Assembly (NCBI GenBank): GCA_029432775.1
Contig: JAROAZ010000007.1
Span: forward strand, 62,001-126,000
Direction: 5' to 3'
Length of the DNA stretch: 64,000 bases
Source: Pontiellaceae bacterium B12227
GTDB lineage: Bacteria > Verrucomicrobiota > Kiritimatiellia > Kiritimatiellales > Pontiellaceae
In this document: positions 8,949-17,772 of the stretch, piece after piece
Layout of the letters: every line of letters begins with the position of its first letter
How positions within the stretch are numbered: position 1 is the first letter of the stretch
Translations under genes and position numbers: made by a program
The notes under the pieces: model-generated
The model's input: only the letters and a program-made list of their open reading frames with translations
Databases searched by the model: none
Told to the model about the DNA's origin: nothing

Positions 8949-11900
8949 CTATCTCACCCGTAGCCGGATAAACTGTTCCGGCTGCTCGTCTGTAGAGATG
9001 CGGTTGGTGACGGAATCGGTTTCGGACTCAACGGAACCAAATCCTTCATTAATGATCCCATTGGAGTTCCAATCATTGGATATCAGGTTGGTGGTGGTTT
9101 CGACGGTGTAGTTCAATCCCTGTATTTTATAATCACTACGGCGGCGGTAGACATATTCAAACCAGCTCCCTTCGGTTCCTGACCGAGGAAGAATCGTGAT
9201 CGCATCATCGATAGTTGGGTTGCCGCCGAACCAATATTCGTTTTGGTTATTCACTCCATCCCCGTCTGAGTCCGCCAACGCGTTTGCTACTTTGTTGGAG
9301 ACCATCCATTGATCCAGCAACGTAATCGCTCCACTGACTTCGAGGGATACATTATCGATATAATAGACATCGTTTCTCAGTGAATTTGAGTCGCCGTAAA
9401 GCTGGTCGTCCCCATTGTTGTGATGAAAGAAGACACCGATCCGATTTCCCGGCGCGGTTCCGGCTGCGGCCAGTTCGGCCGAACTGAGCGTCACCTCGAA
9501 GGTTCCCTTTTCGCCGATTGCGGGTGCGTTGGTATTGCCGAACACCAGCGAGTCAGACGTTAACCGCTGAACCAGCGAGCCGTCGTCGGCCGAAAACTCG
9601 GCGATGCCCGCGATGAAGCCGCGCGGTTCATCGACGACATTACCAATCTCCCATCGCCCGCAGAAGGTATAGCTCTGGCTCGTGTGAATCGGGGTCGGCG
9701 TTGAATAGAGCGCGACCACCTCGTCGTAGCCCCAGCCTAGTCTCAACTCCTGGCCGGCAACTCCGTTCAACTCGCCGATATCGACCGACGCAGCCGAACC
9801 TTCGGTTTGCCACGCTTCGGTTCCCTGATGATGCCAGCTGCCGACCGGATAAGGAGCGGAAGCCACGTTGCCCGCATCGATAGCAGTTTCAAAATCATCG
9901 GCAAACAGTTCATAGCTCGTGGGACTGTCCGAAATCCGGCAGCGAATATGGGTAAAACTGGTGTCGTCCAGACTAACCCCCAGTACCCCAAAGTCTTCGG
10001 CATAGTGCTGCTCGGTCACATTAACTTCATTTGAAGATGCCCCCTGCGCGAAGGTCATCACCAGCGTCTCCACGACGGGCACGGGCAACTCCAGGTCCAA
10101 CTCGATCACCTCGGTTGATTTGTTTAAAAAATAGAGATCAATGAAGGCCTCATCCGCCGATTTAACGGCGAGGCTTTTCAGCTGCTCTCCCGTATCGGGC
10201 TCGGTTAGATTCAGAATCGTTCCCCCGGCAGCTTTCGAAAACGCGCGGTGAATATGCACCGTAGGCGATACGTTGTGAGCGGGGCCATCGATGAGATTGC
10301 GGAAGTTGCTGTCCCACGTTAAGGGCCAGATACTCGCCATTTCAACGTTGTATCCGATCATGAACATCAGCATGTCTGCCTGCACCAGTCCCTGATAAAA
10401 CACGTTGCCCGGCGTGGAACCCTCTTCGCCTTCCGAAGGCCCGATATTCCACTCGAGCAGGCCGACTTTGATATGCGGCTTGTTATAGGTTTCAATCCAT
10501 TGGTTGAACGAATCTAGATTCCTCGCGCGATCACTCCTACCCCCGTCCACACGCCAGTCTTCGAGCCAGAACTGCCCATAGGTCCTGTTATTATAATACC
10601 AGTGATGATCGATGAGATCCACATGGTCGCCAACATCACGAATGATGTCCTCCACCCGGACACGCCCCATGATATTTACCACAATTTTTCCCAGCGGGTC
10701 TGCGGCTTTAATGGCCGTGGAGTAGTCCGGTATGAGCGGAATATAGTCGTCGATGGGAACATGGTTGTTCTGTGTCGGCTGGTGTCCGACCTCGTTATCC
10801 AGATAGTAATATCGGGGACCGTCGATTTGGTCTTTTACGTAATCCACCAACCGTACCGCCTTGTCGATCGAGTCCTGATCCCGGTCATAACGGTAGCCCT
10901 GGAACAGATTAATCCCGATCACCGGAGCTGCGCCGGTTTCCCGGCAAAGGTCGAGATATTGATCGAGCAACAGCCGGTGTTCGTTCTCGGCCATCAACTC
11001 AGCTTTTTTGGATTCCGTGAGACTGGCGATGTACGCTGGATCCCAGAAATTGGCATAGGCACTATGATAGGGAAATTCCCAATCCCAGAAGGAGACCACA
11101 TGCCCGCCGGGATAACGCAGGTTGCTCAAGCCGGCGCGTTTGAGCACATCGACTTTATTTTTTTCGACCCAGTCGGGACCTTCATCCTTTGAGTAGACAA
11201 CATTTCCACCAACCAGGTAGCGAGCAACCGTTTGCGGAGCTTCTGCCGAATCCGACTCGGTGACCGATGCGTTGTCAATGAAGATACGGTGGGTTGCCTT
11301 TTCGCTGGCCTTGATGATCCGAACCTGAATGTACTCGCCGGAATAGGCGCTCAGATCAGCTCCGTTTATGGTTCCCGCCACCTTTTCCCACCCACCGCCG
11401 GGGCTTGCCGTCATATTCCAGAAAAAACCTTTCCGGTAGGTATAAATACCGTCCTCGGCCGGGCTTGTGTATATCGTGGCATGCAGTGCAGGCGTGTTCG
11501 TTAGCGAAGTATCTGCAGTGGGTTCATCGAGCCGCATCATGACCGAAAACCGGTAGTGTTTGGATGGATTGACCTGAATGCCCAGATTCTGAACCACAGC
11601 TCCCCGCTCCCAATAATTCGCAAACACAACGGACTGGCGGCCCGTGTACGACCTGTTGGCGGATACCCTCAACTGTCCATCCTCCCTTTCGCCGGACGTG
11701 AACCACGGACCGGTACTCTTAGACGGTTCATTCCCGTTCAGGGTTTCAAAGCCCGGATCGGCCAGGACATTCCGAAAACCATTCACATCGACCGACATCG
11801 TTTGCACTGTGGCATGAGAGGCGGCCGCATATAAAAACAGCGCTCCTGTCAATTCCATCTTCAGCACAATACCTCTTTGGTTCCAACGCTTATGGTTCAT
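8949..11900 (-). CDS. secreted GH51-like clan-A glycosidase with CBM and C-terminal Ca-loop module
   Basis: About 983 residues. I choose the ATG at 11900 because it gives a basic n-region (MNHKRWNQRG) before the hydrophobic stretch; the frame is open to 11960. Residues about 40 to 215 form a CBM4/9-like sandwich (VLADPGFETLNG, IFIDNASV). The barrel has LRYPGGHVVSFWDWE, close to the GH51 signature, the acid/base pair in YYLDNEVG and the nucleophile in GLLEWNIG; a GH51-type beta-sandwich follows. A second jelly-roll ends in YYIDNVSL. The tail has DSDGDGVNNQNEYWFGG, then about 80 residues ending FIRLRV, shared with the three secreted proteins upstream. The true sugar specificity is uncertain. 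It follows the gene ending at 11989 by 88 nt. Confidence 0.65.
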   Translation of the reverse strand: MNHKRWNQRGIVLKMELTGALFLYAAASHATVQTMSVDVNGFRNVLADPGFETLNGNEPSKSTGPWFTSGEREDGQLRVSANRSYTGRQSVVFANYWERGAVVQNLGIQVNPSKHYRFSVMMRLDEPTADTSLTNTPALHATIYTSPAEDGIYTYRKGFFWNMTASPGGGWEKVAGTINGADLSAYSGEYIQVRIIKASEKATHRIFIDNASVTESDSAEAPQTVARYLVGGNVVYSKDEGPDWVEKNKVDVLKRAGLSNLRYPGGHVVSFWDWEFPYHSAYANFWDPAYIASLTESKKAELMAENEHRLLLDQYLDLCRETGAAPVIGINLFQGYRYDRDQDSIDKAVRLVDYVKDQIDGPRYYYLDNEVGHQPTQNNHVPIDDYIPLIPDYSTAIKAADPLGKIVVNIMGRVRVEDIIRDVGDHVDLIDHHWYYNNRTYGQFWLEDWRVDGGRSDRARNLDSFNQWIETYNKPHIKVGLLEWNIGPSEGEEGSTPGNVFYQGLVQADMLMFMIGYNVEMASIWPLTWDSNFRNLIDGPAHNVSPTVHIHRAFSKAAGGTILNLTEPDTGEQLKSLAVKSADEAFIDLYFLNKSTEVIELDLELPVPVVETLVMTFAQGASSNEVNVTEQHYAEDFGVLGVSLDDTSFTHIRCRISDSPTSYELFADDFETAIDAGNVASAPYPVGSWHHQGTEAWQTEGSAASVDIGELNGVAGQELRLGWGYDEVVALYSTPTPIHTSQSYTFCGRWEIGNVVDEPRGFIAGIAEFSADDGSLVQRLTSDSLVFGNTNAPAIGEKGTFEVTLSSAELAAAGTAPGNRIGVFFHHNNGDDQLYGDSNSLRNDVYYIDNVSLEVSGAITLLDQWMVSNKVANALADSDGDGVNNQNEYWFGGNPTIDDAITILPRSGTEGSWFEYVYRRRSDYKIQGLNYTVETTTNLISNDWNSNGIINEGFGSVESETDSVTNRISTDEQPEQFIRLRVR

Positions 11901-11988
11901 ACAGTAATGATCTCTTTTGTATTTCAGGTAAAAACCGGGCCGGGCATCATGCCCGGCCACAGCTTATCGGTGCGCTTGTTTCCCATCG

Positions 11989-13572
11989 CTATTGCTCAAT
12001 AACCAGCCGGATAAACTTTGCGGCATCGTCGATCGGAATGGAGTTGGTGACAAAATCAAACGTACCCTCAGTTACATTGGTTGCAACTACGGAGTACCCA
12101 TGGTTGGTCCACACATTGCCGACCAGATCGTCCGAAACCTCTAGCCAATAAGTCAGCGTCGTATCATCCGTACGCTTGGCAAAAACATATTCGATGGCAG
12201 CTCCCGCAGTCTTCTGAACAGGAATATTTCCATTGATCGTGCCGTTCACCGGACTGCCGCCCAGCGCATACTCCATCAGGTTGTCCCAGCCGTCGCCATC
12301 GAAGTCATAATCCGGATCGGCATCCGGGCTTCCGCTCATAGAGGGATAGTCGGTTACCCAAGTCTCGTAGGATGCACTAATGACTTCCCCGAAGAACGCT
12401 ATGTTATCGAATGCGCCTTTGTCCCAGATGCCGACAGAGTTACCGACAGAAAGGCGGAACGTGGCCTTTTCACCATCGGCCAACACCCGATCGCTGAGGT
12501 TGGTCATAGGAACATTCAAATCATTGTAATCGCCGAACTTGCCGGTCACATTCAAACCGGTGGCAGAAAACACCTCCGTCAGGTTGGTGATGCCGGACAG
12601 GTCTCCATAGGCATAGTGAACGGTTACATCCTGCGGCCCTTCGGCATACCAGCGGCCATAGTCGAAACTGAGCGTATCAAGCCGGAGCGGACTGCCGGTA
12701 TTGTTCTGGATCTGCACATCCACCTGGCTGTTCTTATTCGTGTTACCCATGTGAACCTTGTACCCCGTCGGCAGAATTTCGGCCCCGGCAAGCGTACCGT
12801 ATGTGCCGTCAGAAGACCCCGCCGCAGTATCGACACCAATTCCATCCGCCGTGCTGGTATAGAGAACTCCCCCGATGCCGGACGCCTGAAAGTCGGGATT
12901 CGCCAATCTGGAACTGTAAAAGCCCAGCAGCAGATCTTCCGGGGCCGGTTCGGTCGTGTATTCCCCGAATGAAACATCATCAACATAGGCATTATATTCA
13001 GAATTCTTGGCATTGTTGAACTTTTTAAGCGTGAGCTGGAGATATTCACCATGGTTGTCAACCAGAGTCGCATCCGCCCCGTCAACGATCAGCGTGATCG
13101 TCTCCCAGACCCCCGTTGTGGAAGGTGCCAGCTCGTAGATTGACTTTCCAGTCCAGGAATAGGCCCCTCCGAGAGTCGGGCTGCTGCCTAGCGCAACACC
13201 TATAATGGTGTCATTAGTATGACTGGGGTTGGTCGATAGATTGTCCAGCCGCATGGCAAAACTGATTTCATAAACCGTGTTTGAATCCAGAATCAGCCCC
13301 AGGTTCTGAATTGCCGCCGCATTACCGGCCCAGGTTGAAAACTTGAGCGCCTGGTCTTCGCTTTTGACGATGGTCAGTTCCCGCGAAACCCACCCCTTAT
13401 TGTTCGCTCCTTCTCCTGAAGCAAACCATGGATCGGTATCTTCATTGGGGTAGCTCCACAATGTCGCTGTCTCGAATCCCGCATCGGCGACCCAGTTGGT
13501 TACCACCGCTGAATAACTGCTCGCTGCGATTGCGACCAGTATTGCCGCCAGACCAATTGCTGATTTTTTCAT
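11989..13572 (-). CDS. secreted multi-module beta protein (CBM-like, no catalytic domain seen)
   Basis: 527 residues with a signal peptide (MKKSAIGLAAILVAIAASSYSA). The N-terminal 200 residues are CBM4/9-like (WVADAGFETATLW, AYVDDVSFGEY) and parallel the N-terminus of the next gene's product. Residues about 210 to 395 hold a module that recurs in both large upstream proteins: SSDGTYGTLAG, then LSFDYGRWY, GDYNDLNVPMTNLSDR and ending FDNIAFFG. The tail has DYDFDGDGWDNLMEYALGG and ends AKFIRLVIEQ. No catalytic signature is visible; a glycan-binding or surface role is inferred. GGGGAT lies before the ATG. It is first in a two-gene unit with operator copy 2 at 13710. Confidence 0.7.
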   Translation of the reverse strand: MKKSAIGLAAILVAIAASSYSAVVTNWVADAGFETATLWSYPNEDTDPWFASGEGANNKGWVSRELTIVKSEDQALKFSTWAGNAAAIQNLGLILDSNTVYEISFAMRLDNLSTNPSHTNDTIIGVALGSSPTLGGAYSWTGKSIYELAPSTTGVWETITLIVDGADATLVDNHGEYLQLTLKKFNNAKNSEYNAYVDDVSFGEYTTEPAPEDLLLGFYSSRLANPDFQASGIGGVLYTSTADGIGVDTAAGSSDGTYGTLAGAEILPTGYKVHMGNTNKNSQVDVQIQNNTGSPLRLDTLSFDYGRWYAEGPQDVTVHYAYGDLSGITNLTEVFSATGLNVTGKFGDYNDLNVPMTNLSDRVLADGEKATFRLSVGNSVGIWDKGAFDNIAFFGEVISASYETWVTDYPSMSGSPDADPDYDFDGDGWDNLMEYALGGSPVNGTINGNIPVQKTAGAAIEYVFAKRTDDTTLTYWLEVSDDLVGNVWTNHGYSVVATNVTEGTFDFVTNSIPIDDAAKFIRLVIEQ

Positions 13573-13709
13573 CCTTATCCCCTGTTTTCAGTTTTTCCAC
13601 ATTGTGGCAGACCAACTGACTCACCCCCATATCCGATCAGGAAAGCCCCTGCTCCAACCGCTTTTCAAGCAACCACCTAACTAACCTATCGGCTTCAATC
13701 CTCTTTGTC

Positions 13710-13729
13710 ATCTAGAGGAATCTCTAGGT
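13710..13729 (-). promoter_or_regulatory. putative operator copy 2
   Basis: The plus strand reads ATCTAGAGGAATCTCTAGGT, a nearly perfect inverted repeat (CTAGAG/CTCTAG arms). It is 137 nt before the start at 13572, exactly the distance seen for copy 3 before its gene. It lies in the 241-nt gap after the stop at 13814, which otherwise holds only the ribosome site and no gene. Confidence 0.65.
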
Positions 13730-13813
13730 AATAAAGCAAAACAGACGTAGCGTTTCCGAGCATTGGAAAATTTCAGGCGAGGAACGGGATATCACACTGT
13801 TTCCCTGCCGCAT

Positions 13814-16800
13814 CTACCATACCCTCAACCGGATAAATTGTTCCGGAAGCTCTTCGGTGGAAACGCGGTTGGTAACAGCGTCCATCTCTGAATTGATGGA
13901 GCCGGAACCGGCGTCGAGTACGCCATTGGAGTTCCAATGGTTGGAAACAAGATTCGTCGTGGTCTCGACGGTATAGTCCAGTCCTCGGGCGAGATAATCG
14001 CTCCGGCGGCGGTAGGCATATTCGACCCAACTTCCCTCGACTCCAACCGTTGGAAGAATGGCTGAGGCATCGATGTTAGTCGGATTCCCGCCGAAAATAT
14101 ATTCAGTCCAGTTATTGATGCCGTCGGGTTCGAGGTCGGCGGCTTTCCAGGCATTGGAAGACTGGAGGCCAAAACTCGCCGCCCATGCGTCATACGTCGC
14201 CAGGCCGGCCACGACAATACCTATATTATCGATGCCACCGCCAGAGTATAGCCCCGCAGCGTTAGAGCCCTCCAATCGAAAGACGGCATGCTCGCTGTTC
14301 GCCAATGTAAAGTCGGGGAGATTGGTCAATGCGACAGCAAAGTCGTCATAATCACCCACCCATCCCAGTATATTGGTACCGGAGATCGTTGCCAGCGGGG
14401 TGTTGTCCGCAACCGCCAGATCGCCCGACAGATAGCTGACAGAAATATTGGTGGGCGACAGGTCGAACCAACGGCAATAGTCGAACACCATCGATTCGAG
14501 CTGAATACTGGCTCCTACATTGTTGGTGATGGCCACGCTGATGCGGCTCTTGGCAACACTATGCTCCACGCCGCGCACCTCGAAGGAACCGTTGACATCC
14601 GTTTCCGCCCCGCCGAATTTATTTCCGAACGTACCATCAGAGGACGAGGCCGCTAACCGAATCCCCTGACCACTGGGCGTGATGACACCATCGATACCAG
14701 TAATCGCCAGAGCCGGATCGGTATTGCCATCCCATGCAATTCCCATCACCGGGGACGTAATCGGCTTGAGCCTTTTGAGCATAAGGAAACGAGCGGATCC
14801 CGCAGGAATATCCAGCGAAATCCCGTCGCCGGAATCATTGAGCGAAGCCAGTGGTTCAGTTTGTGATCCGAACTGATCATACACCAGCCAGGCTCCGGTC
14901 GCCGCTCCTTGTGTAAGTTGGACGCTACGGTCCGTCGGTGTAAGGGTATTTGAATCCATGAGCGCCACAAACAAGGTGTCGGGATCATTTTTATTTTCAG
15001 TGGCCTGCCAAAAGCATTCCCCGTCAATATAAAACTGCATATTGGTGCGCTGGGTAATCAGCTCCTCCGAAATGGTATCGCGTGCGGTTGCAAGGTTTCC
15101 GAATTCATCCCAGCTGTCGCCATCGGTCTGGAAAGCACGGTTGCACCAGGCATTCGCCTCCAGTCCGGCGCGGTTCGAATAAGGAATCACGGGCACAAAC
15201 CCGCTCGGCGAGGTCGGAAGCAGATTGTCCCAGCGTCGCGTATTGTTCAGCATGATGGCGGTCAAGTCGGTATCCGGCACATCTGAGTACGCAGACCAAC
15301 AGGCCAGATTATTGATTACGTTGTTCGTGGATGGAGCATAGTAGTCCTTATAATTATGGTTGTAAGTTAGCTCCTGAAGGCGGGTGTAGTTCGGTTGGTA
15401 CAACGCAGCCGCCACAGGTGAAATCCCCTTGAGCTGACTTCGATGCGGGGTGTTGGGATAAATCCCCGCCTCAACCAGTTTAAGAAAGTTAAAGATGCCC
15501 TGCCGGTAGGCGCTGCTGTATTCGGGGCCGGTGCCGTCGCGCAGGAACAGCGGGTTTTCCTTGCCCTGGATCGAGGTAATCCGAAAAACATCCGCACCGA
15601 GGACATACTGGGAGAGCAGATGCCGCAGGACCACGTGTCCATTCCGCATGCCGCCGAATTCGGTTATGCGGTTCGGCGTCAAATTATCGCCGATGGAATT
15701 GCAACCCCAGCTTTCGACGTCGCCATTGAGCCACAGACCGGCTCGTTCCGCAAAGCTCCAGTCCAGATCGCTGACATTCGAATTTTCCACTCCGGGAACG
15801 AAGACATCCTTGTAGGCCGGAAAATAGGTCGAGGCCTGCGAAGGCGGCATAATCGAAAAGATTGCACCTTTGGTGCAGATCATAACCTTCGGCGGTGCAA
15901 CACCCAGCGTGGCGGCCCGAGTTATCACCGCATCCATGTGTGGCTTGTAGGCATCAATATCATGCGCCTCGGAAAGCTCCTTGGTACGCGCCATCATGTA
16001 GCAATGGCCGTTGTGAATAGAGGCTTCAAAGATGTCGGCCAAATGGGCGGGCCCAACATAGAGATTTTCGCCTTTTCCGATAATCAGGCAGAAGTGAGCA
16101 CCGCGTTGTGCCAGGGCGGCCGCAACATTTTCCAACCCATTGGTGGCGGCATGCTGAACCGTGGTGCCGTTCGCCGCCGGGCTGAGGCTGGCGGTTAAAT
16201 AGATGCGTTGCGGTTCAACCCCCGCGCCGAACAATTCTTCATTCCATTCGACCATGGCCGCCACGACCTCATCCGCACGTTCCGCAACAAGGGGAAGGTC
16301 GGTTTTGTCCCAGGTTCCCAGATAGCCGGCAAAAGAGTCGACATACCAGATGGGATCTCCGGCTTCCGCGACGGTTCCGGAAAAACCTTCCATATCCGAC
16401 TCCAGTTCATCTAACGAATCCCGAACCTTGCCAAGGACGCCGTTGCCGTCAATCGCCTTGGCATCCGCCTTCCACTGGTTTCCATTCAGGTTGACCACAT
16501 AAAAATGGTCATCGCCGTTAGCCGGCCCGGCGAGCACAATCTTATCCAGACCGCCATTCCGATCCTCCAGCCGTGCACCATCGGTAAAATGATAAAGCGT
16601 GTGGGCATAGCCATAGTCCTTCACGCGAAACCGGAAATTAGCATTCTCTGTTAGATCATAATCCAGCAGATAGAGGTCATCGCCGTAGATGGTAAGCATT
16701 TCCGGCCCCGGCCAGGCACTCCAGTCCCGGAAGTTTCCGGGAATGCCCTGCTGCAGCAAATATTTCCCCGTCGTCGTGTCTTCATACACATCGATGTATT

Positions 16801-17659
16801 CATTCTTTTTCCGCAACCGCTCGCCCCAGGTGAGCAGCGAAGAAATTGACTGCGTACCGGCGCCGTTTTCCGGGTGCAGTACGCCCCAATGGCCAACGAG
16901 TTCATCGTCGCCATCGTCATCCATATCATAGGCATACGGCAGCTGCTTATCCGTCCACCCCAGGGTCTGCTGCACATCGTTGGTATTCAAACCCGGCGCC
17001 TCCCAGTAGGTTGGCCGATACAGCGTATCGAGATCAATGATTTCAAAATAGTTTCCGCCGGAAAAGGCGTTGTTGTCGTAAAATGCGATGACTTCGTCGC
17101 CACCCGCGCCGTCATAGTTCCCCGCCACCACGCGCCGGATAACGCCCCAGGATTGCGGGCGACTGTTCGCGAGAACCGAACCGGTTTCATCAAGAATGTA
17201 AATGCGTCCATCCACACCTCCGGCAATAATGCGGGTCGCGCCACCGCTTGTAACGCCGACATCCACGCAATAGAGCACGCCGGCACTCAGCGCCCAGTCT
17301 TCCAGCAAAACGCCCGCGGAGGAAAGAATCCGTACATGCCCGTCCGTCCCCGGAATCAGCACCTCGTCGCCGGGACTGTCAGTGACGGCATCGCCCGCAT
17401 CGATCATGATATTGAATGAACAAGGCGTCTGATATTCCCACAGCCGGTTCGTGGCGGATGCAGGATGATAGGCCATCACCTTGCCTTCAATGCTCATTCC
17501 GACCACATAATCCTTCGCGCCGACGGCATCGAAGTCGGCCGTGGTGACATGAATCAGATTTTCACCCTGCGTATTATAGGGTTGGAATGCAGACTGTGCG
17601 AAAACGCATTGGATCGAGCCCAGGATGCAGACCGCTATAATGGCAACTTTCTTTTTCAT
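13814..17659 (-). CDS. large secreted propeller enzyme resembling GH150 lambda-carrageenase
   Basis: 1281 residues with a signal peptide. Residues about 25 to 420 form an FG-GAP/PQQ-like propeller (TADFDAVGAKDYVV, GTDGHVRILSSAG, GGVDGRIYILDETG). A 500-residue middle domain follows, with ERAGLWLNGDVESWG and HVVLRHLLSQYVLGAD. From memory of Pseudoalteromonas CglA, lambda-carrageenase has the same order (N-terminal propeller, then a domain with a GLWxxGxVxxWG stretch). I could not align them, so the family call is tentative. Next comes one copy of the repeated beta module (SSDGTFGNKFGG to GGGIDNIGI), then the Ca-loop tail ending FIRLRVW, nearly identical to that of the GH51-like protein. It follows the gene ending at 17773 by 113 nt. 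Confidence 0.5.
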   Translation of the reverse strand: MKKKVAIIAVCILGSIQCVFAQSAFQPYNTQGENLIHVTTADFDAVGAKDYVVGMSIEGKVMAYHPASATNRLWEYQTPCSFNIMIDAGDAVTDSPGDEVLIPGTDGHVRILSSAGVLLEDWALSAGVLYCVDVGVTSGGATRIIAGGVDGRIYILDETGSVLANSRPQSWGVIRRVVAGNYDGAGGDEVIAFYDNNAFSGGNYFEIIDLDTLYRPTYWEAPGLNTNDVQQTLGWTDKQLPYAYDMDDDGDDELVGHWGVLHPENGAGTQSISSLLTWGERLRKKNEYIDVYEDTTTGKYLLQQGIPGNFRDWSAWPGPEMLTIYGDDLYLLDYDLTENANFRFRVKDYGYAHTLYHFTDGARLEDRNGGLDKIVLAGPANGDDHFYVVNLNGNQWKADAKAIDGNGVLGKVRDSLDELESDMEGFSGTVAEAGDPIWYVDSFAGYLGTWDKTDLPLVAERADEVVAAMVEWNEELFGAGVEPQRIYLTASLSPAANGTTVQHAATNGLENVAAALAQRGAHFCLIIGKGENLYVGPAHLADIFEASIHNGHCYMMARTKELSEAHDIDAYKPHMDAVITRAATLGVAPPKVMICTKGAIFSIMPPSQASTYFPAYKDVFVPGVENSNVSDLDWSFAERAGLWLNGDVESWGCNSIGDNLTPNRITEFGGMRNGHVVLRHLLSQYVLGADVFRITSIQGKENPLFLRDGTGPEYSSAYRQGIFNFLKLVEAGIYPNTPHRSQLKGISPVAAALYQPNYTRLQELTYNHNYKDYYAPSTNNVINNLACWSAYSDVPDTDLTAIMLNNTRRWDNLLPTSPSGFVPVIPYSNRAGLEANAWCNRAFQTDGDSWDEFGNLATARDTISEELITQRTNMQFYIDGECFWQATENKNDPDTLFVALMDSNTLTPTDRSVQLTQGAATGAWLVYDQFGSQTEPLASLNDSGDGISLDIPAGSARFLMLKRLKPITSPVMGIAWDGNTDPALAITGIDGVITPSGQGIRLAASSSDGTFGNKFGGAETDVNGSFEVRGVEHSVAKSRISVAITNNVGASIQLESMVFDYCRWFDLSPTNISVSYLSGDLAVADNTPLATISGTNILGWVGDYDDFAVALTNLPDFTLANSEHAVFRLEGSNAAGLYSGGGIDNIGIVVAGLATYDAWAASFGLQSSNAWKAADLEPDGINNWTEYIFGGNPTNIDASAILPTVGVEGSWVEYAYRRRSDYLARGLDYTVETTTNLVSNHWNSNGVLDAGSGSINSEMDAVTNRVSTEELPEQFIRLRVW

Positions 17660-17686
17660 GCGTATTCATGTCCTTGTCAACAGACA

Positions 17687-17709
17687 GGGCGCTTTCGATG
17701 AAAGCGCCC
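17687..17709. repeat. strong hairpin between two large secreted-protein genes
   Basis: Perfect 10-bp stem GGGCGCTTTC with loop GAT and arm GAAAGCGCCC, 28 nt before the start of the propeller gene. There is no T-run on either strand, so simple termination is unlikely; an mRNA processing or stabilising hairpin inside a two-gene transcript fits better. Confidence 0.5.
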
Positions 17710-17772
17710 CTCTGAGAAACAACTCTGCTTGAGTTCGGACGGTTCGACGAACCGCCCTAACCCATTGCGGCT

